This document shows, piece after piece, positions 36,429-48,099 of a stretch of DNA of 64,000 bases. Under the pieces are notes generated by a model that worked only from the letters and a program-made list of their open reading frames with translations, made no database searches and had not been told where the DNA came from. The stretch comes from Anaeramoeba flamelloides (taxonomy: Eukaryota > Metamonada > Anaeramoebidae). Made by a program: the position numbers and the translations under genes. The stretch lies in assembly GCA_027625915.1 (NCBI GenBank), contig JANTQA010000070.1, forward strand, positions 7,879,001-7,943,000, in the 5' to 3' direction. Position 1 is the first letter of the stretch, and every line of letters starts with the position of its first letter.

Positions 36429-36645
36429 ATGATCAATTTTTTTGTTTTTGATTTAAAAGGAAATAAAAAACTTATTTTGAGAAAAAATGATCCTGCTTGA
36501 GATTTGTCTTTATTTTTTTTTAGAATACTCAAAAGACAAGCAATACATAGGCATTTGTCAGATTTGAATTTGTTTTTGTTTTTTAAAATTCTCGTTTCGA
36601 CTGTTTTATTTTTTACACCTCTTAATTTTGAAATTTTTTTCGTTT

Positions 36646-36760
36646 TTTAAGGACTAGATTTCCATCTCTGTCTCGGAGTTTGTTCTCGTGTTATTTTACT
36701 TTCACTTCTCAAATAGAATTTTCGCACAGAAGAAATTGGACAAAAAAATGCTAGTTTTGG
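36646..36760. repeat. TTAAGGACTA-ended repeat fragment
   Basis: TTAAGGACTAGATTTCC and, about 90 bases on, AGAAATTGGACAAAAAAATG match 55330-55430 (TTAAGGACTACGTTTCC and AGAAATTGGACAAAAAAA). The first part also matches 2116-2131. It is probably one end of a third TTAA family, lying in the shared upstream region of two divergent genes. Confidence 0.5.
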
Positions 36761-36804
36761 TTTTTAAATAGATAATTCCAGACAAAATTGATGTAAATGT
36801 TAAA

Positions 36805-37063
36805 ATGTATGATCCACAATTGAAAAAAATATTAAAACTCATCAACTATTTTACAATTAATAAATATGTTGGTTAGTTCATGAACAGTGACAAAAAGTTG
36901 AAATCTAATAATAAATAAAAATTTTGTTTCAAGTTTGTTTATTTTTTTCAATCTATTGGTTTTTCAGAGAACAAATAAGATCAAATCAGTTTGTGATAAT
37001 GGGAATCATATTTACCCAATATTAGATGGAGTACCAGTTGTAGAATTTCTTATTCAATATTAA
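36805..37063 (+). CDS. Small Trm112/UPF0434-like protein, two exons, about 52 residues
   Basis: Exon 1, 36805-36867, reads MYDPQLKKILKLINYFTINK(Y). Exon 2, 36968-37063, follows TTTTTCAG and reads TNKIKSVCDNGNHIYPILDG then VPVVEFLIQY and TAA. The start M-x-D-P-x-L-x-x-I-L and the end Y-P-I-x-D-G-(V/I)-P-V match the layout of the Trm112/UPF0434/PreY family, about 60 residues long. In the family a strand-rich zinc-ribbon-like fold acts as a partner for methyltransferases (Trm112) or mitochondrial assembly factors (PreY). The CPxC pair usually found after the first helix is replaced by LINY, so metal binding is doubtful. The donor is a non-standard GTTGGT; a better GTTAGT four bases later breaks the phase. 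The intron is 100 bp. The exact splice site is uncertain, but both exons look real. Confidence 0.55.
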
Positions 37064-38301
37064 TAACAATAATAACAAGTATCTTAAGTTGCTATAGGTT
37101 AAGATCTGTTTACTCTTATTATCATTTCTGTTCACAGAACTTAAATCTTTCATCAATCCAAACCAAAAAACATCCTTTCCAATTTATTTTTGATCCATCC
37201 ATGCAAAAATCATATTTTGGTTAGGAATTAGCATTGTAATAAAAATAATGAACAACAATAATCACTTCCAAGAAAAATAGTTTCTTCAAAAATAATACTT
37301 CATTCTATGAACTACTTTATCAACAAAGCTATTATTTCAGGTTGTATAATCAACAGTTTTAAAATTATTCACTTTTTTTTTTATAAATTTTCGATCTTTC
37401 TTGACCCTTTTCAGTTGTTTTTTCTCATTCGAGATTGTTTTTTTGAAGTATTTTTTTTTTTTTTTTTGATATATAAAAAAGGTTTTGAATTAAGAATAAT
37501 TTCCTCAAAAATATTCTCAAATTAAATTTGTTAATTTTTTTTTTTCATTTTTTAGAAACATTCTTTGAATTTTATTTCAAAAAATAAATTTTTTAAAAAT
37601 TTTTAGAGTTTCTAAAAAGGTTAAATCTTAAAAAAAAAAATTGTTTAAGTTTTTTATAAGATTTTCAAAATTAGAAAAATGATAAAAAAAAAAAAAATCT
37701 TGATAAAAGCTTTTGAAATCATTGTAATTTGTTTTTAATAATCAATAGAGCAAAATTATTTGATAACATCAATTTATTTTCCTGGATGTAATTTTTTAGA
37801 AAAAAGCAATAGAATTTTTTTAAATTATATTTAATTGTTCCATATTTTCAAAAACAGTATAAGGTCATTTTAGACTAAAAAAACAATTCAAAAGGTATTT
37901 TTACGTTTAATAATATTGTTAGTCACTCAATTGTTTTTACAATTATCAAATTAAATTATACCCCTTTCAGGTCTATTTTTTTGGTTTACTCTTTGATTAA
38001 TTTCGCTCATTCATATAAACACATTTCGAGATCAAAAACTAAAATTTAATAAAAATAAAAATTTAATCTAAAAAAATGTTTCAAAAAATAGAAAAATGAA
38101 AGATTCAACTCTGAATGCTTAGGATTGCTTTCTTTTCATAAATGGAGCAGTGAATAGTATTTTGGTTTCAAAGTTTCAATAGTTGGTAGCACTCAAAAAA
38201 ATATTTTTCAGTAATGTTTACACATTAAAATTTTTCAAAATGGTAAAATGTACTTACTTCCTTAAATTAACAAAAAGAATAAAAATAATAACTTTGATAT
38301 C
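37064..38301. other. AT-rich intergenic DNA
   Basis: 37130-37260 is less AT-rich and probably 3' UTR of the small gene. Beyond it are T and A runs with no recognised gene. Confidence 0.4.
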
Positions 38302-38499
38302 ACTATTAGTTCCACTTTTAAGGCACAATCTTTCAACAAAATTTAAGATAAAAAAAAATCTCAAATTAAAACAAATTTTTTGGAATTTTTTTTTATATAA
38401 ATTATATTTACAGCATTTTGAATTTTGTACCTTAATTTGAGATTTTTTTTGTGCTTTAAATTTAGTTGAAAATTGGCATCTTAAAAGTTGAAATGACTG
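38302..38499. mobile_element. TTCCACTTTTAA-family MITE, copy 2
   Basis: It starts AGTTCCACTTTTAAGGCAC and ends AAAAGTTGAAATGACTG followed by TA. The inner block CTCAAATTAAAAC and its complement form the palindrome. The two short frames over it (38183-38562) are palindrome shadows. Confidence 0.7.
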
Positions 38500-38964
38500 T
38501 ATAGATATTCGAATAATCAATATTTTGTAATCAGAAATTTCAGAATATAAAGTTATATTCAATAAAGAGTCTAGCTATTGATAAATTAATTTAAATTTCA
38601 AAATTAAAGATTAAATATGGAGTATAATTTCCTTATAAAATGAACAACAATTATCAAAAAAAAAATATTATATATTTTTTTATTTTCTCTTCATTTTCAA
38701 TTTCCATCACACTTGGCTATAGTAAAGAAAAATATTTCTGATAAAAAAAATGTATCTAAATCTTGTCATTTTTGGCAGAAATAAAGCATATTAAACCGTT
38801 TTTCTAATTAAAAATCCAACCTTATTGAAATTCTTTGATTTTTTTATTTGTGTTATTGATATAATTATAATTTTTGTAAAATTTATTTCTTTATTTTCAG
38901 TTTTTTTTTAATAATTATATTTTTTTAGCCCAATCTATTTTCAAAAAATTGGACAAATTAATTA

Positions 38965-39169
38965 CAGTCAGTTCAACTTTTAAGACACAAACTTTCAACG
39001 AAATTTAAAGCACAATTAAAATCTCAAATTAAGGAACAAAATTTGGAAATTCAGTTTCTAGTAAAATAAATTGTAAAAAAAAAATTATAATTTTTGTATC
39101 CTTAATTTGAGATTTTTTTTGTGCTTTAAATTTCGTTGAAAATTTGTGCCTTAAAAGTGGAACTGACTG
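38965..39169. mobile_element. TTCCACTTTTAA-family MITE, copy 3 (best copy)
   Basis: CAGTCAGTTCAACTTTTAAG at 38965 and AAAAGTGGAACTGACTG ending at 39169 are inverted ends, with TA on both sides. Inner palindromic blocks (AACTTTCAACGAAATTTAAA, TCTCAAATTAAGGA) extend the match almost to the centre. The ends and TA target fit a Tc1/mariner-type MITE. Confidence 0.78.
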
Positions 39170-40194
39170 TATATAAATAATCTTTAATCAAATTGATTAC
39201 CAGTAAATAATTTAAATTGATAAAAGTATTAAAACCCATTTATTGATATTTAATCAAAATCCAATTTTAACTAGTTATATGACATTTGATAAATATAAAG
39301 TTTTAAATTTATTGATCCATATTTAGTTGATATTTTTTTAGGGGCGAAAATTCGTTATTATTTTCTTTTTGATGAAAAAACCGTTTTCATAACTTGTATA
39401 ATCTCAACAAAAATTCAAATAGAATTGACAAGTTATAATTGTATTTTAGTGTTTTAAAAATCATATAAGTCCTATCTATATTTCCAATTTTTTTTCTTGA
39501 AATTGACCGTAAATTGTTTACTACAAAAAAAGTGTGATTATTTTTTACTTTTTTTAGCTATATTTTATTTAATATATCTTGAAATTTACATAATAAATAG
39601 TGCTTTAATTGGTATTAATATTAAACTTAATTTTTTTTTGTCAATTAATGAATACTTTCACTCACAAAGAAGATTTTTTATGAAATGTAAAAGAAAAAAT
39701 AACCATTCTTTTAAGGAAATACCCTAAAAAATTAATATTGTTCTTTTTGTTAAAAGAATTCTTGAAATAAAAGTATTTTAATTTTCTCTTCGAAAATTAA
39801 AAATGAATTTATTAAATCTTGATAATATTCTTTTTCAAAATTTCAGAGATCTTCAAATCTTACTACTTTTTTAGTAATTTATTTTTGAAATTTTGGTTCA
39901 AAAATTAATTGAAAGGGATTTTCTTTCTGCTTACATAAAAAAAATTTGTTAGACTTTGTAAATCCAAACTTTTCTTATACATCGACTTTATTAATATTAC
40001 CTTTATGAACCACAATTTTAAGACTTTGTTTGTATTACTTATTGTTGTTTTTGAACATTAAATACATAATTTATTTTTGTCAAAATATTTTTTTGATACG
40101 GATAAACAACTACTAGATGATCATTCTATGGTTTTTTGATAATAAAAATATATTTGAATCTTTTACAAAATTCCTTAATTCAAGTTTCGGAATT
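39170..40194. other. AT-rich intergenic DNA with one doubtful frame
   Basis: A 76-codon frame at 39497-39727 ends in a Lys/Arg-rich tail (SQRRFFMKCKRKNNHS). It lacks support from composition, so I do not call a gene. Confidence 0.35.
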
Positions 40195-40400
40195 TGGAAT
40201 GTGCCGTAGAGTGCCTATATTTTACAGAATTCAAAATAATTGGGTAAAATTTCAGATTTTGTTTAATTTTTTTGAATTCTGGAAAAATTAACGGCATTTT
40301 TTTTTAATTTTAGAAATTAAAAAAACCTAAAGGCAGATTTTCCAGAATTCAAAAGAGTGGAGTAAAATCAAAGATTTGACTCAATTTTATTGAATTCTGG
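40195..40400. repeat. Tandem GAATTC-type palindromic units
   Basis: Two units: GTGCCTATATTTTACAGAAT..TTTTTTGAATTCTGGAAAA, then TTTCCAGAATTCAAAAGAGT..TTTATTGAATTCTGGAAAAG. The second is a near palindrome around GATTTGACTC. They relate to the units at 30725 and 34345. Confidence 0.5.
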
Positions 40401-40599
40401 AAAAGATAATGGCAAACAAGAAAAATTCTAATCCCTACCCTTAAATTAAAATAAAAAAACATAAAAAAAAAAAAAAATTCTATGGTTTTTTATATTTTTT
40501 GTCTTGCACTCTCTAAAATAGTGGAAAAAGAAAAATTAAAAACCTAATAGTTGTGAAAATAAACAAAAGTTATATATTTAGTTATTTTTTAAATTAAAA

Positions 40600-41140
40600 A
40601 CGGTTTTTCTTTTTTCCCGAAGGTGCTATAATGAAAAGATCAAAGAAACCAACAATAAACAATAATTAAATATTATATTGGTTTTCTTGAAGCTCTACAG
40701 GAATAAAGGAATTTTAAAATCTGAAAGTTCAAATTGAACAATTTTTTTAAAACAAGTGAATTCAATTTTAAAGAAATTTTATCCAAGATTTACAAAAACA
40801 TATTAAACTTGAAGGTACTAGTCTCTATTAACTTATGACCAAAATTTACTAGAGATTGAGAAAATTTTTTGTCAATTACTTATATTTGAAAGACCCTGTT
40901 TATTTTCATATTAAACTTATTTCTAGATAAGGAATACTTATTTAGAAATTGGTCAAAAAAAAATAATAGAGACTAGTCCCTTAAGAAAAATTTCAAATTT
41001 TCTCAATTCCTAATTTAACATTTGCTAAAAATTTCAATGAGCTTCCCTTCAAAATTGAATTTGAATTTTAATAATAATATTGAAATACTGAAATTGGTGT
41101 AGTATAAAAAGAAAAAAAAACAAGGTAACTTGGATTTTTT
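40600..41140. mobile_element. TGTTTCAAAATA-family fragment with a nested TTAA element
   Basis: GATCAAAGAAACCAACAATAAAC and CTTCAAAATTGAATTTGAA match the landmarks of the 10910-11395 element. The copy is interrupted at 40814-40984 by a 171 bp GGTACTAGTCTC..GAGACTAGTCCC-TTAA element. The latter is an internally deleted relative of 31051-31988: its interior GATAAGGAATACTTATTTAG matches 31090-31115 in reverse. Confidence 0.6.
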
Positions 41141-41429
41141 TTTGTAAAATTGATTTTATTCTCTTAAAACTGTTCATCTTGTTTCTAAAATCAAATTTGC
41201 ATTTTTTTTAGAATTATTTCTAAAAAACACAATTGAAAGAACATAAAACCCTTTAAAATGAAAAAGGCTCTCTTATAATGTCAACCATACCCCATTAACT
41301 GAAAATTTTTCATCTTGTGATCTGATAAGGCCCTTAAAAAAACCTGTTTAAAAAATGATATTTCCTACATTTTTTAACTTTGGTATTTGTTGTTTCAATA
41401 ACTCTTTTTCATCGATTTTCTATTGTTTA

Positions 41430-43483
41430 ATGGGTAACAAACCAAGTACCTTCAATTTTACCCACGATTCTGAATATGAATATGGTCTACCATCCAATAC
41501 ATTAGACAGTTTTTGTATTCTAACCAAGGAATCAAAAATAATTGATGTGAATGATAATTTTTGTAATTTAATGAAATGTCAAAAAGAACAAATCTTGGAT
41601 AAACTAATATACAATTACCCAAGTAACCAAAACAATCTTTTACAAAACCCATACCATCGATCAATTAACCAACCTAATAAATATTTTTTTTTTCTTTTCT
41701 TTTTGTTCCTGCTATTTTGTTATGTAATTTTGTTATGTAATTTTATAAATATGTATGTTCAGAAAATCAAAAACAGCTAGGGGTCTCAAGTAAAATTGCA
41801 ATTAAACAAATAAGCGATATGCTTCAAAAGTTTGATCCATTTCTTTTTTTTTTTATTTTTCATTCCCCATCAAACAACCCATCCTTTCAAAAATTTACCT
41901 TTTTTCAAAACAAATTCTTTCCTTCTTCTCAATAATTTCCTTTAATCTCCAATCAATTTGATTTAAAACACACTCACAAAATAAACAAAAAACACAAAAA
42001 ACAATTTGTAAATTGGTTTGTTGTAGTTTAAAAGGGAACTACCAATTTACTTACGAATTGAAAAGATTTAATGGCGAACATTTTTTTTCAATTGTAAATC
42101 TTTGTTGTGGTCAATTCAAGCAAGAAACAGTATTTCGGGCAATCATAAAAGAAATCGAAAACCCACTTTTCCAAACGAACAACAACAGTTCAAATCAATT
42201 TTCAGAATTAAGGCCACAATTTAGTAAGTGTTTTTAATTCTTTCTTGATTTTATTTTTTTTAAGCTTCTGTATGTTTTTCTTTTAAATGAGAAAGTGTTG
42301 AGTTTCAATTTTTCTTCTGATATGTTATTACAATTCTCCAAGTTACTGAATTGAAAAAGCACATTGACAAAGTTACAATTTGTTCAATAACCCGTGTTGA
42401 CTTTTATTGCTTTTTTCAGACTTTTAGTGTTGTTTTTGTAAAAATTTTTATTTTTAGCTGTTGTTTTGTCAATTTTAAGGATTATCAGAATTTTCTGCTT
42501 GGTGAATACTATTTTTAAGTGTAGAAACATATTTATGGGCTTAAAAGAAACTCGATCTTATAGATCTTGCTAACTCTAAAACTTAGGGTGTTTTTTGGAA
42601 ATTTTTGAGTTTGGCAAATCCATTTTTAGGTTGAATTTAACATCTTTGATATTTTCTCTTGACAAATCTTGATAGTATTCTTGAAAAAATAAAGAATTCC
42701 TTGCTTTCTTCTCTGGTCTCTCTAAATTGGTTTTTTTGATGCTGAAAAAAATTTTTTGGGTTAATTTTGTTTGGTTGGGTATTTATAAGCTAAGTGCATT
42801 GATTAGGTTTCTGGACTTTTTTTTTTTTTTTTTTTTTCGATCTTTGGGATCTTGAAACCCATTCTATTTCCTTTCCTTTTTTTTTTTGAGAGTTTTGTTA
42901 GGGGTCGTTGAGTAATTCTCCCAACAAAGTAACAATACCTCGAAATCAACTGATCGGGTTGTTTAACATTAGGTGGTAGTTTGAGAAACTTAACAAGCAT
43001 TCCTTTAGATAGGTGCCTTTAATATTTTTTACTTTTGTAATGCTATCTCAACCACAAACTTGATGAATTGGTAAAATAGAGAAATTTTAGTCTTTAATGG
43101 TAATTGCTTCGATCTTTTTGTGTTGGGAAATGGGATTTTAATTGTTGTTTCTATACCCTTTCTACACAACAAACCCAAAATATAAAATCCCAATTGATAG
43201 ATTTGTGTTCCTTTGAAAAAATGCTTTGTGTTTTTCCAAATTAAAAAAAAATTTAAAAGTTAGAACAAAAAATAAACAAAAAAAAACTCTTTTGTAAATT
43301 ATTTAAAACACAAAACCAATTCAAGACTTCAAAATAGCATTACCAAAATTTCAGATCCTTCACGAAAAAGAAAAAAAAATTCCCTTCGTCAAATGCAAAA
43401 ATTTTCTCTCAAAATTTTTGACTTCCAAAATGATATTGGGAAAATGTCACTCCACTTTATATTGAAGTATGTTAGAGATTGTG
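41430..43483 (+). CDS. PAS-domain protein, 5' exons of a longer gene
   Basis: Start ATG 41430 gives MGNKPS, a fit to the N-myristoylation pattern MGxxxS; an upstream in-frame ATG would bury it. Exons are 41430-41622, 41763-41829 and 42027-42223; a fourth, 43355-43483, is possible. Splicing gives a continuous PAS fold: FCILTKESKIIDVNDNFCNL, then LDKLIYNYPKNQKQLGVSSK, then GNYQFTYELKRFNGEHFFSI. Splice phases (1, 2, 1) agree. Donors are GTAACC, GTTTGA and GTAAGT; acceptors follow T-rich tracts. PAS domains sense small molecules or mediate protein contacts. Exon 3 ends in phase 1, which fits both the optional exon (after TTTCAG at 43354, reading PSRKRKKNSLRQMQKFS) and the large exon at 45990. The gene therefore probably continues there, across 2.5-3.8 kb. 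The frame that stays open past 41622 for about 50 codons is intron. Confidence 0.65.
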
Positions 43484-43537
43484 GTGAGTGTAGCCACCCA
43501 TTTGAAAAGAAAGTGGAGTGACGTTTTCCCAATATCA
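43431..43537. repeat. Hairpin with 28 bp arms, overlapping a candidate exon end
   Basis: 43431-43458 and 43510-43537 are reverse complements with a single mismatch (TGATATTGGGAAAATGTCAC.. against ..GTGACGTTTTCCCAATATCA). A strong donor, GTGAGT (43484), lies in the 51-base loop. Confidence 0.7.
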
Positions 43538-44899
43538 AAAAAAATAGCTTTTTATTTTTGCCTTGCTTTGTTGGGATTTTTCGAAAAGTTTTTGGATCAA
43601 TAAATGATTTTCGTCAAAATCTTAAATCGATAAAAATTGGCAATATTTTGACTTTCCCTCAATTCCTTGTATTTTAAAGGTCTTAATCTATTCGCCGTAT
43701 TGTATTTCAATGCCCACAGAGCATAAAATTCAGATAGTCCTTAATGAGTGTTTTAGTTTTTTAATTGCTCTTGAAACGTAGAGTTTTTACAAGAGTGTGT
43801 TTTTTTTTCAAAAAGAAGTGCGTCTTGCCAAGAATACTGCCATTCCCCAAGTTACAAACAAAAAATTTTTTTCAAAATTCCCCTTAATTATTTTTTCTTC
43901 TAATTGTATGAAAAACCCAAAGATCTTCAAATAACCAACGAGTGTTGAATTTTTAAAGATCTAATTTTAATCTCATTATTATACTTTTTGAAAAAGAATT
44001 TATTTTTAAATGGTTTAACCAATTCTCTTGTAGAATTTAAATGAGATAAAATATCGGCTGATTAACCTTTTTACGATTAATTCTGAAATATTGCTTAATT
44101 TAGGATTCTTATCTCACCCAATATAGATCTCATAAAAAAAAAAAAACAAATAAATAAATAAAGTTTACCAATTACAAAAGAAGATTTAAAGGTTATTGGT
44201 TCAAGGTAAAAAAAGAAAATAAAGTGAAATTTTTTTTATATCATTTTTCAAAAACACTTTAAAAATTAAGAAATCATTTTTGTACTTATTTAGATAGACT
44301 ATAAAACAGTTTTTCGGAAAACTTTTCCTCTTTTTTATTGTTTTTTGGATCAAACCAAAAGATTTGGTGGTTGTGGATTTTAGGTGAAGAGTTTGTTTAA
44401 ATTTGGTTGCGTTTGTTCAAAAATAAGGTGATTTGATATATTAATTTCATAAAAATTTGAAATGATTTGCTAAAATGATCTATTCTAAATATTGTTTGCT
44501 TCTGAAAGTACAATTATACTGGACTATATTTTTCAGGAATAATAAAAAAAAATTAAAAAACAAACATCCAAAAAAAAAATGAGATACTATTCAAAAAAAA
44601 CAACATTTATTTAAAAAAAAAACAACAGTTATTTACAAAAACAATAAAAAAATTTTTCAAAAACACAAACAAAAACATCAACACGGGCTATTGAAGCAGC
44701 TTTACTATTTGTTACAAAATATATTTAACAAAATTTTCTGATCGCTTTTCAAAAAAAAAGGTTTTACAAACCGAAAAATTTAAACAGAGTACTCTTCTAT
44801 GCTTAACAAAATAGTCTTCATTTTATATACTTTGTATCAACAAAATAATTTCTTATTTTATCGAGTGTAATGATTGAAAATAATTCTAGAAATCACAGA

Positions 44900-45250
44900 G
44901 CGAGTGAGATTTTGTTGTTATTTTGTCAAGACTTGGGGAATGTGAAATTATTGAGAAATAATAGTGTAGAATAAGGAGGGTTATTTGTGAGACTCCAAAT
45001 AATTAAACAATTCAAAAAATAAAAGAAAAACTATTTTTATATAATTTTTTCTTCTTCCCCATTCTACTTTTTTACTGATATTTGCCCAATAAATGTGAAA
45101 AAAATTTTCATTTTCATTTTCCTTTTTCAAAAAGATCACAAATAACAACTCACTTCTTTGAAAACTCTTTTTAGTAAAAGAAAAATACGGAAAATGAGGT
45201 GAAATTTTTTTCCGATTTATTGGACAAATGCCAGCATGAAGTAATTTACT
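44900..45250. repeat. Diverged fragment of the CAGTCAAAG-type element
   Basis: CCCAATAAATGTGAAAAAAATT (45086) and GAAAAATACGGAAAATGAGG (45180) match, in order and spacing, the inner part of 1369-1520 and 49110-49255. The ends could not be found. It lies in the intron between the PAS exons and the large PH-like exon. The frames at 44981-45432 are shadows. Confidence 0.45.
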
Positions 45251-45989
45251 ACACATACCTCTTACAGCTGTTAATTCACGAAAAAAAAAAAGACTCCAAA
45301 AAGCCAAAATTAACAAGTATTTTAATTCTTCTCTCTGTAAATTTTGAATATATTTTTCTTCTTCCTTTTTTTCGAACCAATCATAATATTTTCCCAAATA
45401 AAGATCATTTCTTAAGTTTCCTTAATTTGTGATTTAAAACATTATTTATTCCTATCAAACATTATTTGTTCCTGCAATTAAATTAATCTTAACCCAGGAA
45501 GTTTGTAATATTTTTCTGAACAAATTCTATTTTAAAGTACATGAATAAACAATAACATAATGCTTTATAACATTTCTATTTTTACTACTGTTCATGTTCC
45601 CAGTTTTAACTGAGCGAAAAATTTTAATATTAACAATTCCAAATCGTTAAATAATCTTTTGGTAATATCATTCATTATCGAATAAATCATTTCTGTTTAT
45701 TATCTTTGGTATTATTATTTCTTTATTTATTTATTGATCAACAATTCTCATTCATTTTTATTTTTATTTAAGAATATTATTTTCATGTTTAGAGATTTAA
45801 ATAATAAAAAAAATAAAAAAAGACATAAATTATTCCAAAATACATCTATTAATGAAGAGAAATTTCCTTTTTTCAAAAATATAAAAACTAATTAAACTTT
45901 TTATTTTGACCTATTATTTCATTATTGATTATTCTACAAATAAAAAATAAAAAACAAACAATTTTCATAATAACAAAAATTTATTCAAG

Positions 45990-48067
45990 TTCAACAACAT
46001 ATTCAACAAATACAAGATCATTTATGGAAAAGTTCGATTAAAGGAAGTAAATTTGAAAAGGAAATATTATATCACTTATATTCTTTATCTCAAAAATATA
46101 AAAATTCCAAAAACGATTTACAAAATGTTCTCAAAATAATTAAAAACACACAAAATATTTCAAATTTCGATAATTATTATCAAAATCATGATAACAATCG
46201 AAACCTTCTTTTAAATCAAGAGCATGCCTTTGACGTAATGAATATCAATAACAAAAAAGAACAAAAAAAAACTAGAATAATAGTTTCAATTGGCCATATA
46301 ATTCTACAAATTGGGAATGAACATTTTTTAATCACTAACAAATCAAAAATTTTAATTAAACTTCATCCAAAATATGAATGTATCCTAAAAATGGTTTGGG
46401 AAGATCAAAAATTTATTTTTGCTTTTTTATCAGTCGAAAGTAAAAAACTATTTATTGAAAAATTAAAAACATTATTTAAAAGATCAATAGAAACAATTAA
46501 TAAAATTATAGAAGATGAAGAAGATGAGATCGAAGAAGATGAAAATGAAGAACTAGTTGATAACAAGAACAAAAGCAAAAATGGGGACGGAGATGAGGAT
46601 AAGAATAAGAATGAAGATGAAATACTAGAAATTAAAAAATCCAAAATTGATCAAGATTTAACTCAAAAAAAAATAACAAATACAAAAATTGATGAAAACA
46701 ACAATAACAACAACAACAATGAAAATGGAAATAAATTAGAAAAAATTGAGAATAAAAATAAAAATAAAACCAATAATAATAATGAAAATGAAAATGAAAA
46801 TGAAAATGAAAAAGGAACAGAAAGTGAAAGTGAAAGTGAAAATGAAAATGAAAAAAATAATAACAAGAGCAAAGCAAAATCCCAAATGGTACAAATGAAT
46901 TCAAATGATAATGGGAAAATGAATGACCAAAATCAAAAAAAATCAAATAATAAGGAAAAAAAACAGTTTAATATATATAATCCAAAAACCGAGTATACAA
47001 ATGTTTGGTCAGTTTATGTTTTGAAAGCAGATGAAAATTCATTAGAAACAGGAAGTGTTCATTTAGGAAAAGGAGAATTTTTATTGAAATCCATATCTTT
47101 TTGTTTACAATTAAATTACCAACAAAAATTAATAGTTACAAGAAATCCCATGAGGAAAAGAAATATAAAATTCCAATATGAAGATCAAATTTATGAAGCT
47201 ACATTTAGTGAAGACATTTTTGCAAATGAATTCATGAAATATCATGGAAAGAATTTTAAATACTATGACAAAAGAAAGGATTCGACGAGAGAATTTAGTA
47301 TGAGAACTCAGAATATGATTGATTTTTTATCTGATAAGTTAGGAGATGACGACGAAGACGAAGAAGAAAAAGAAGATGAGGATAATTACGAAGATTCAAA
47401 TTCAATGTTTATGCTTGATTTTTTAAAAATGGATCAAAATTGGGAACTTATTCAACAACAACAGCCATTAGTGATGGCAGAATTTAGAGCGTCAATCATG
47501 GACGAACGTGTGAAATCAAATAAAGTTATCATTATTAAAGTGATAGGCAACACAAAATTAATGTTTGGCGAATTAGAATTAGAAATAACAAAATTGAAGG
47601 TCAAAGAAAGCAGTTCCAAAAAATCAGTTGTAAATATTAATTTCCCTGGTCAAAGAAAATCGGTGTCAATTATGTTTAAAGATTCTGAAGAAAGAAGGAA
47701 GTTTATGAATTTATATAAAATGAATTCCAAAGCTTTATCCAAATTGAAAAAGGAAGAAAAAAAAAAGAATAAAAAAAAACGCAGATTAAATAAAAAGTAT
47801 TCCTCTAATTCTTCACATTCTCGAGATAGCTCTTTGAAGAGTAAAATTTTACATTTTAGAAGTCGTTCAATTTTTGACAATGAAAGCCAAAATAAATCAG
47901 AGAATTTTAATATCCCAAAATCACAAAGCTCTTCTAATTATTCATTTTCGAACAAATCTGTTAATAGGAAATCTTATAGTTTTAGTGAAAATTCCGAGTT
48001 ATCGGAAAAAAACAATGAAAATAGAAAGATCGAAAATAATAACAACAATGACAATGATAATTTTGTC

Positions 48068-48099
<32 letters not shown>

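Noticed and set aside
36429-36497. Short plus-strand frame MINFFVFDLKGNKKLILR, reminiscent of the start of an adaptor mu or sigma chain
   Set aside because: It begins at the base next to the start codon of the coiled-coil gene, stops after 23 codons and has no plausible donor.
42803-43000. Minus-strand 65-codon frame with mixed composition (MLVKFLKLPPNVKQPDQLIS)
   Set aside because: It lies in the PAS gene intron, ends in a poly-Lys run from a T tract, and no partner exon or family was found. It was left out as unsupported.
44640-44730. Exon-like plus-strand stretch TSTRAIEAALLFVTKYI in the same intron
   Set aside because: No donor follows before the stop and the phase does not help; it may be chance.
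46405-46946. Minus-strand Ser/Phe/His-rich frames
   Set aside because: They are antisense shadows of the acidic and Asn-rich repeats of the PH-like gene.
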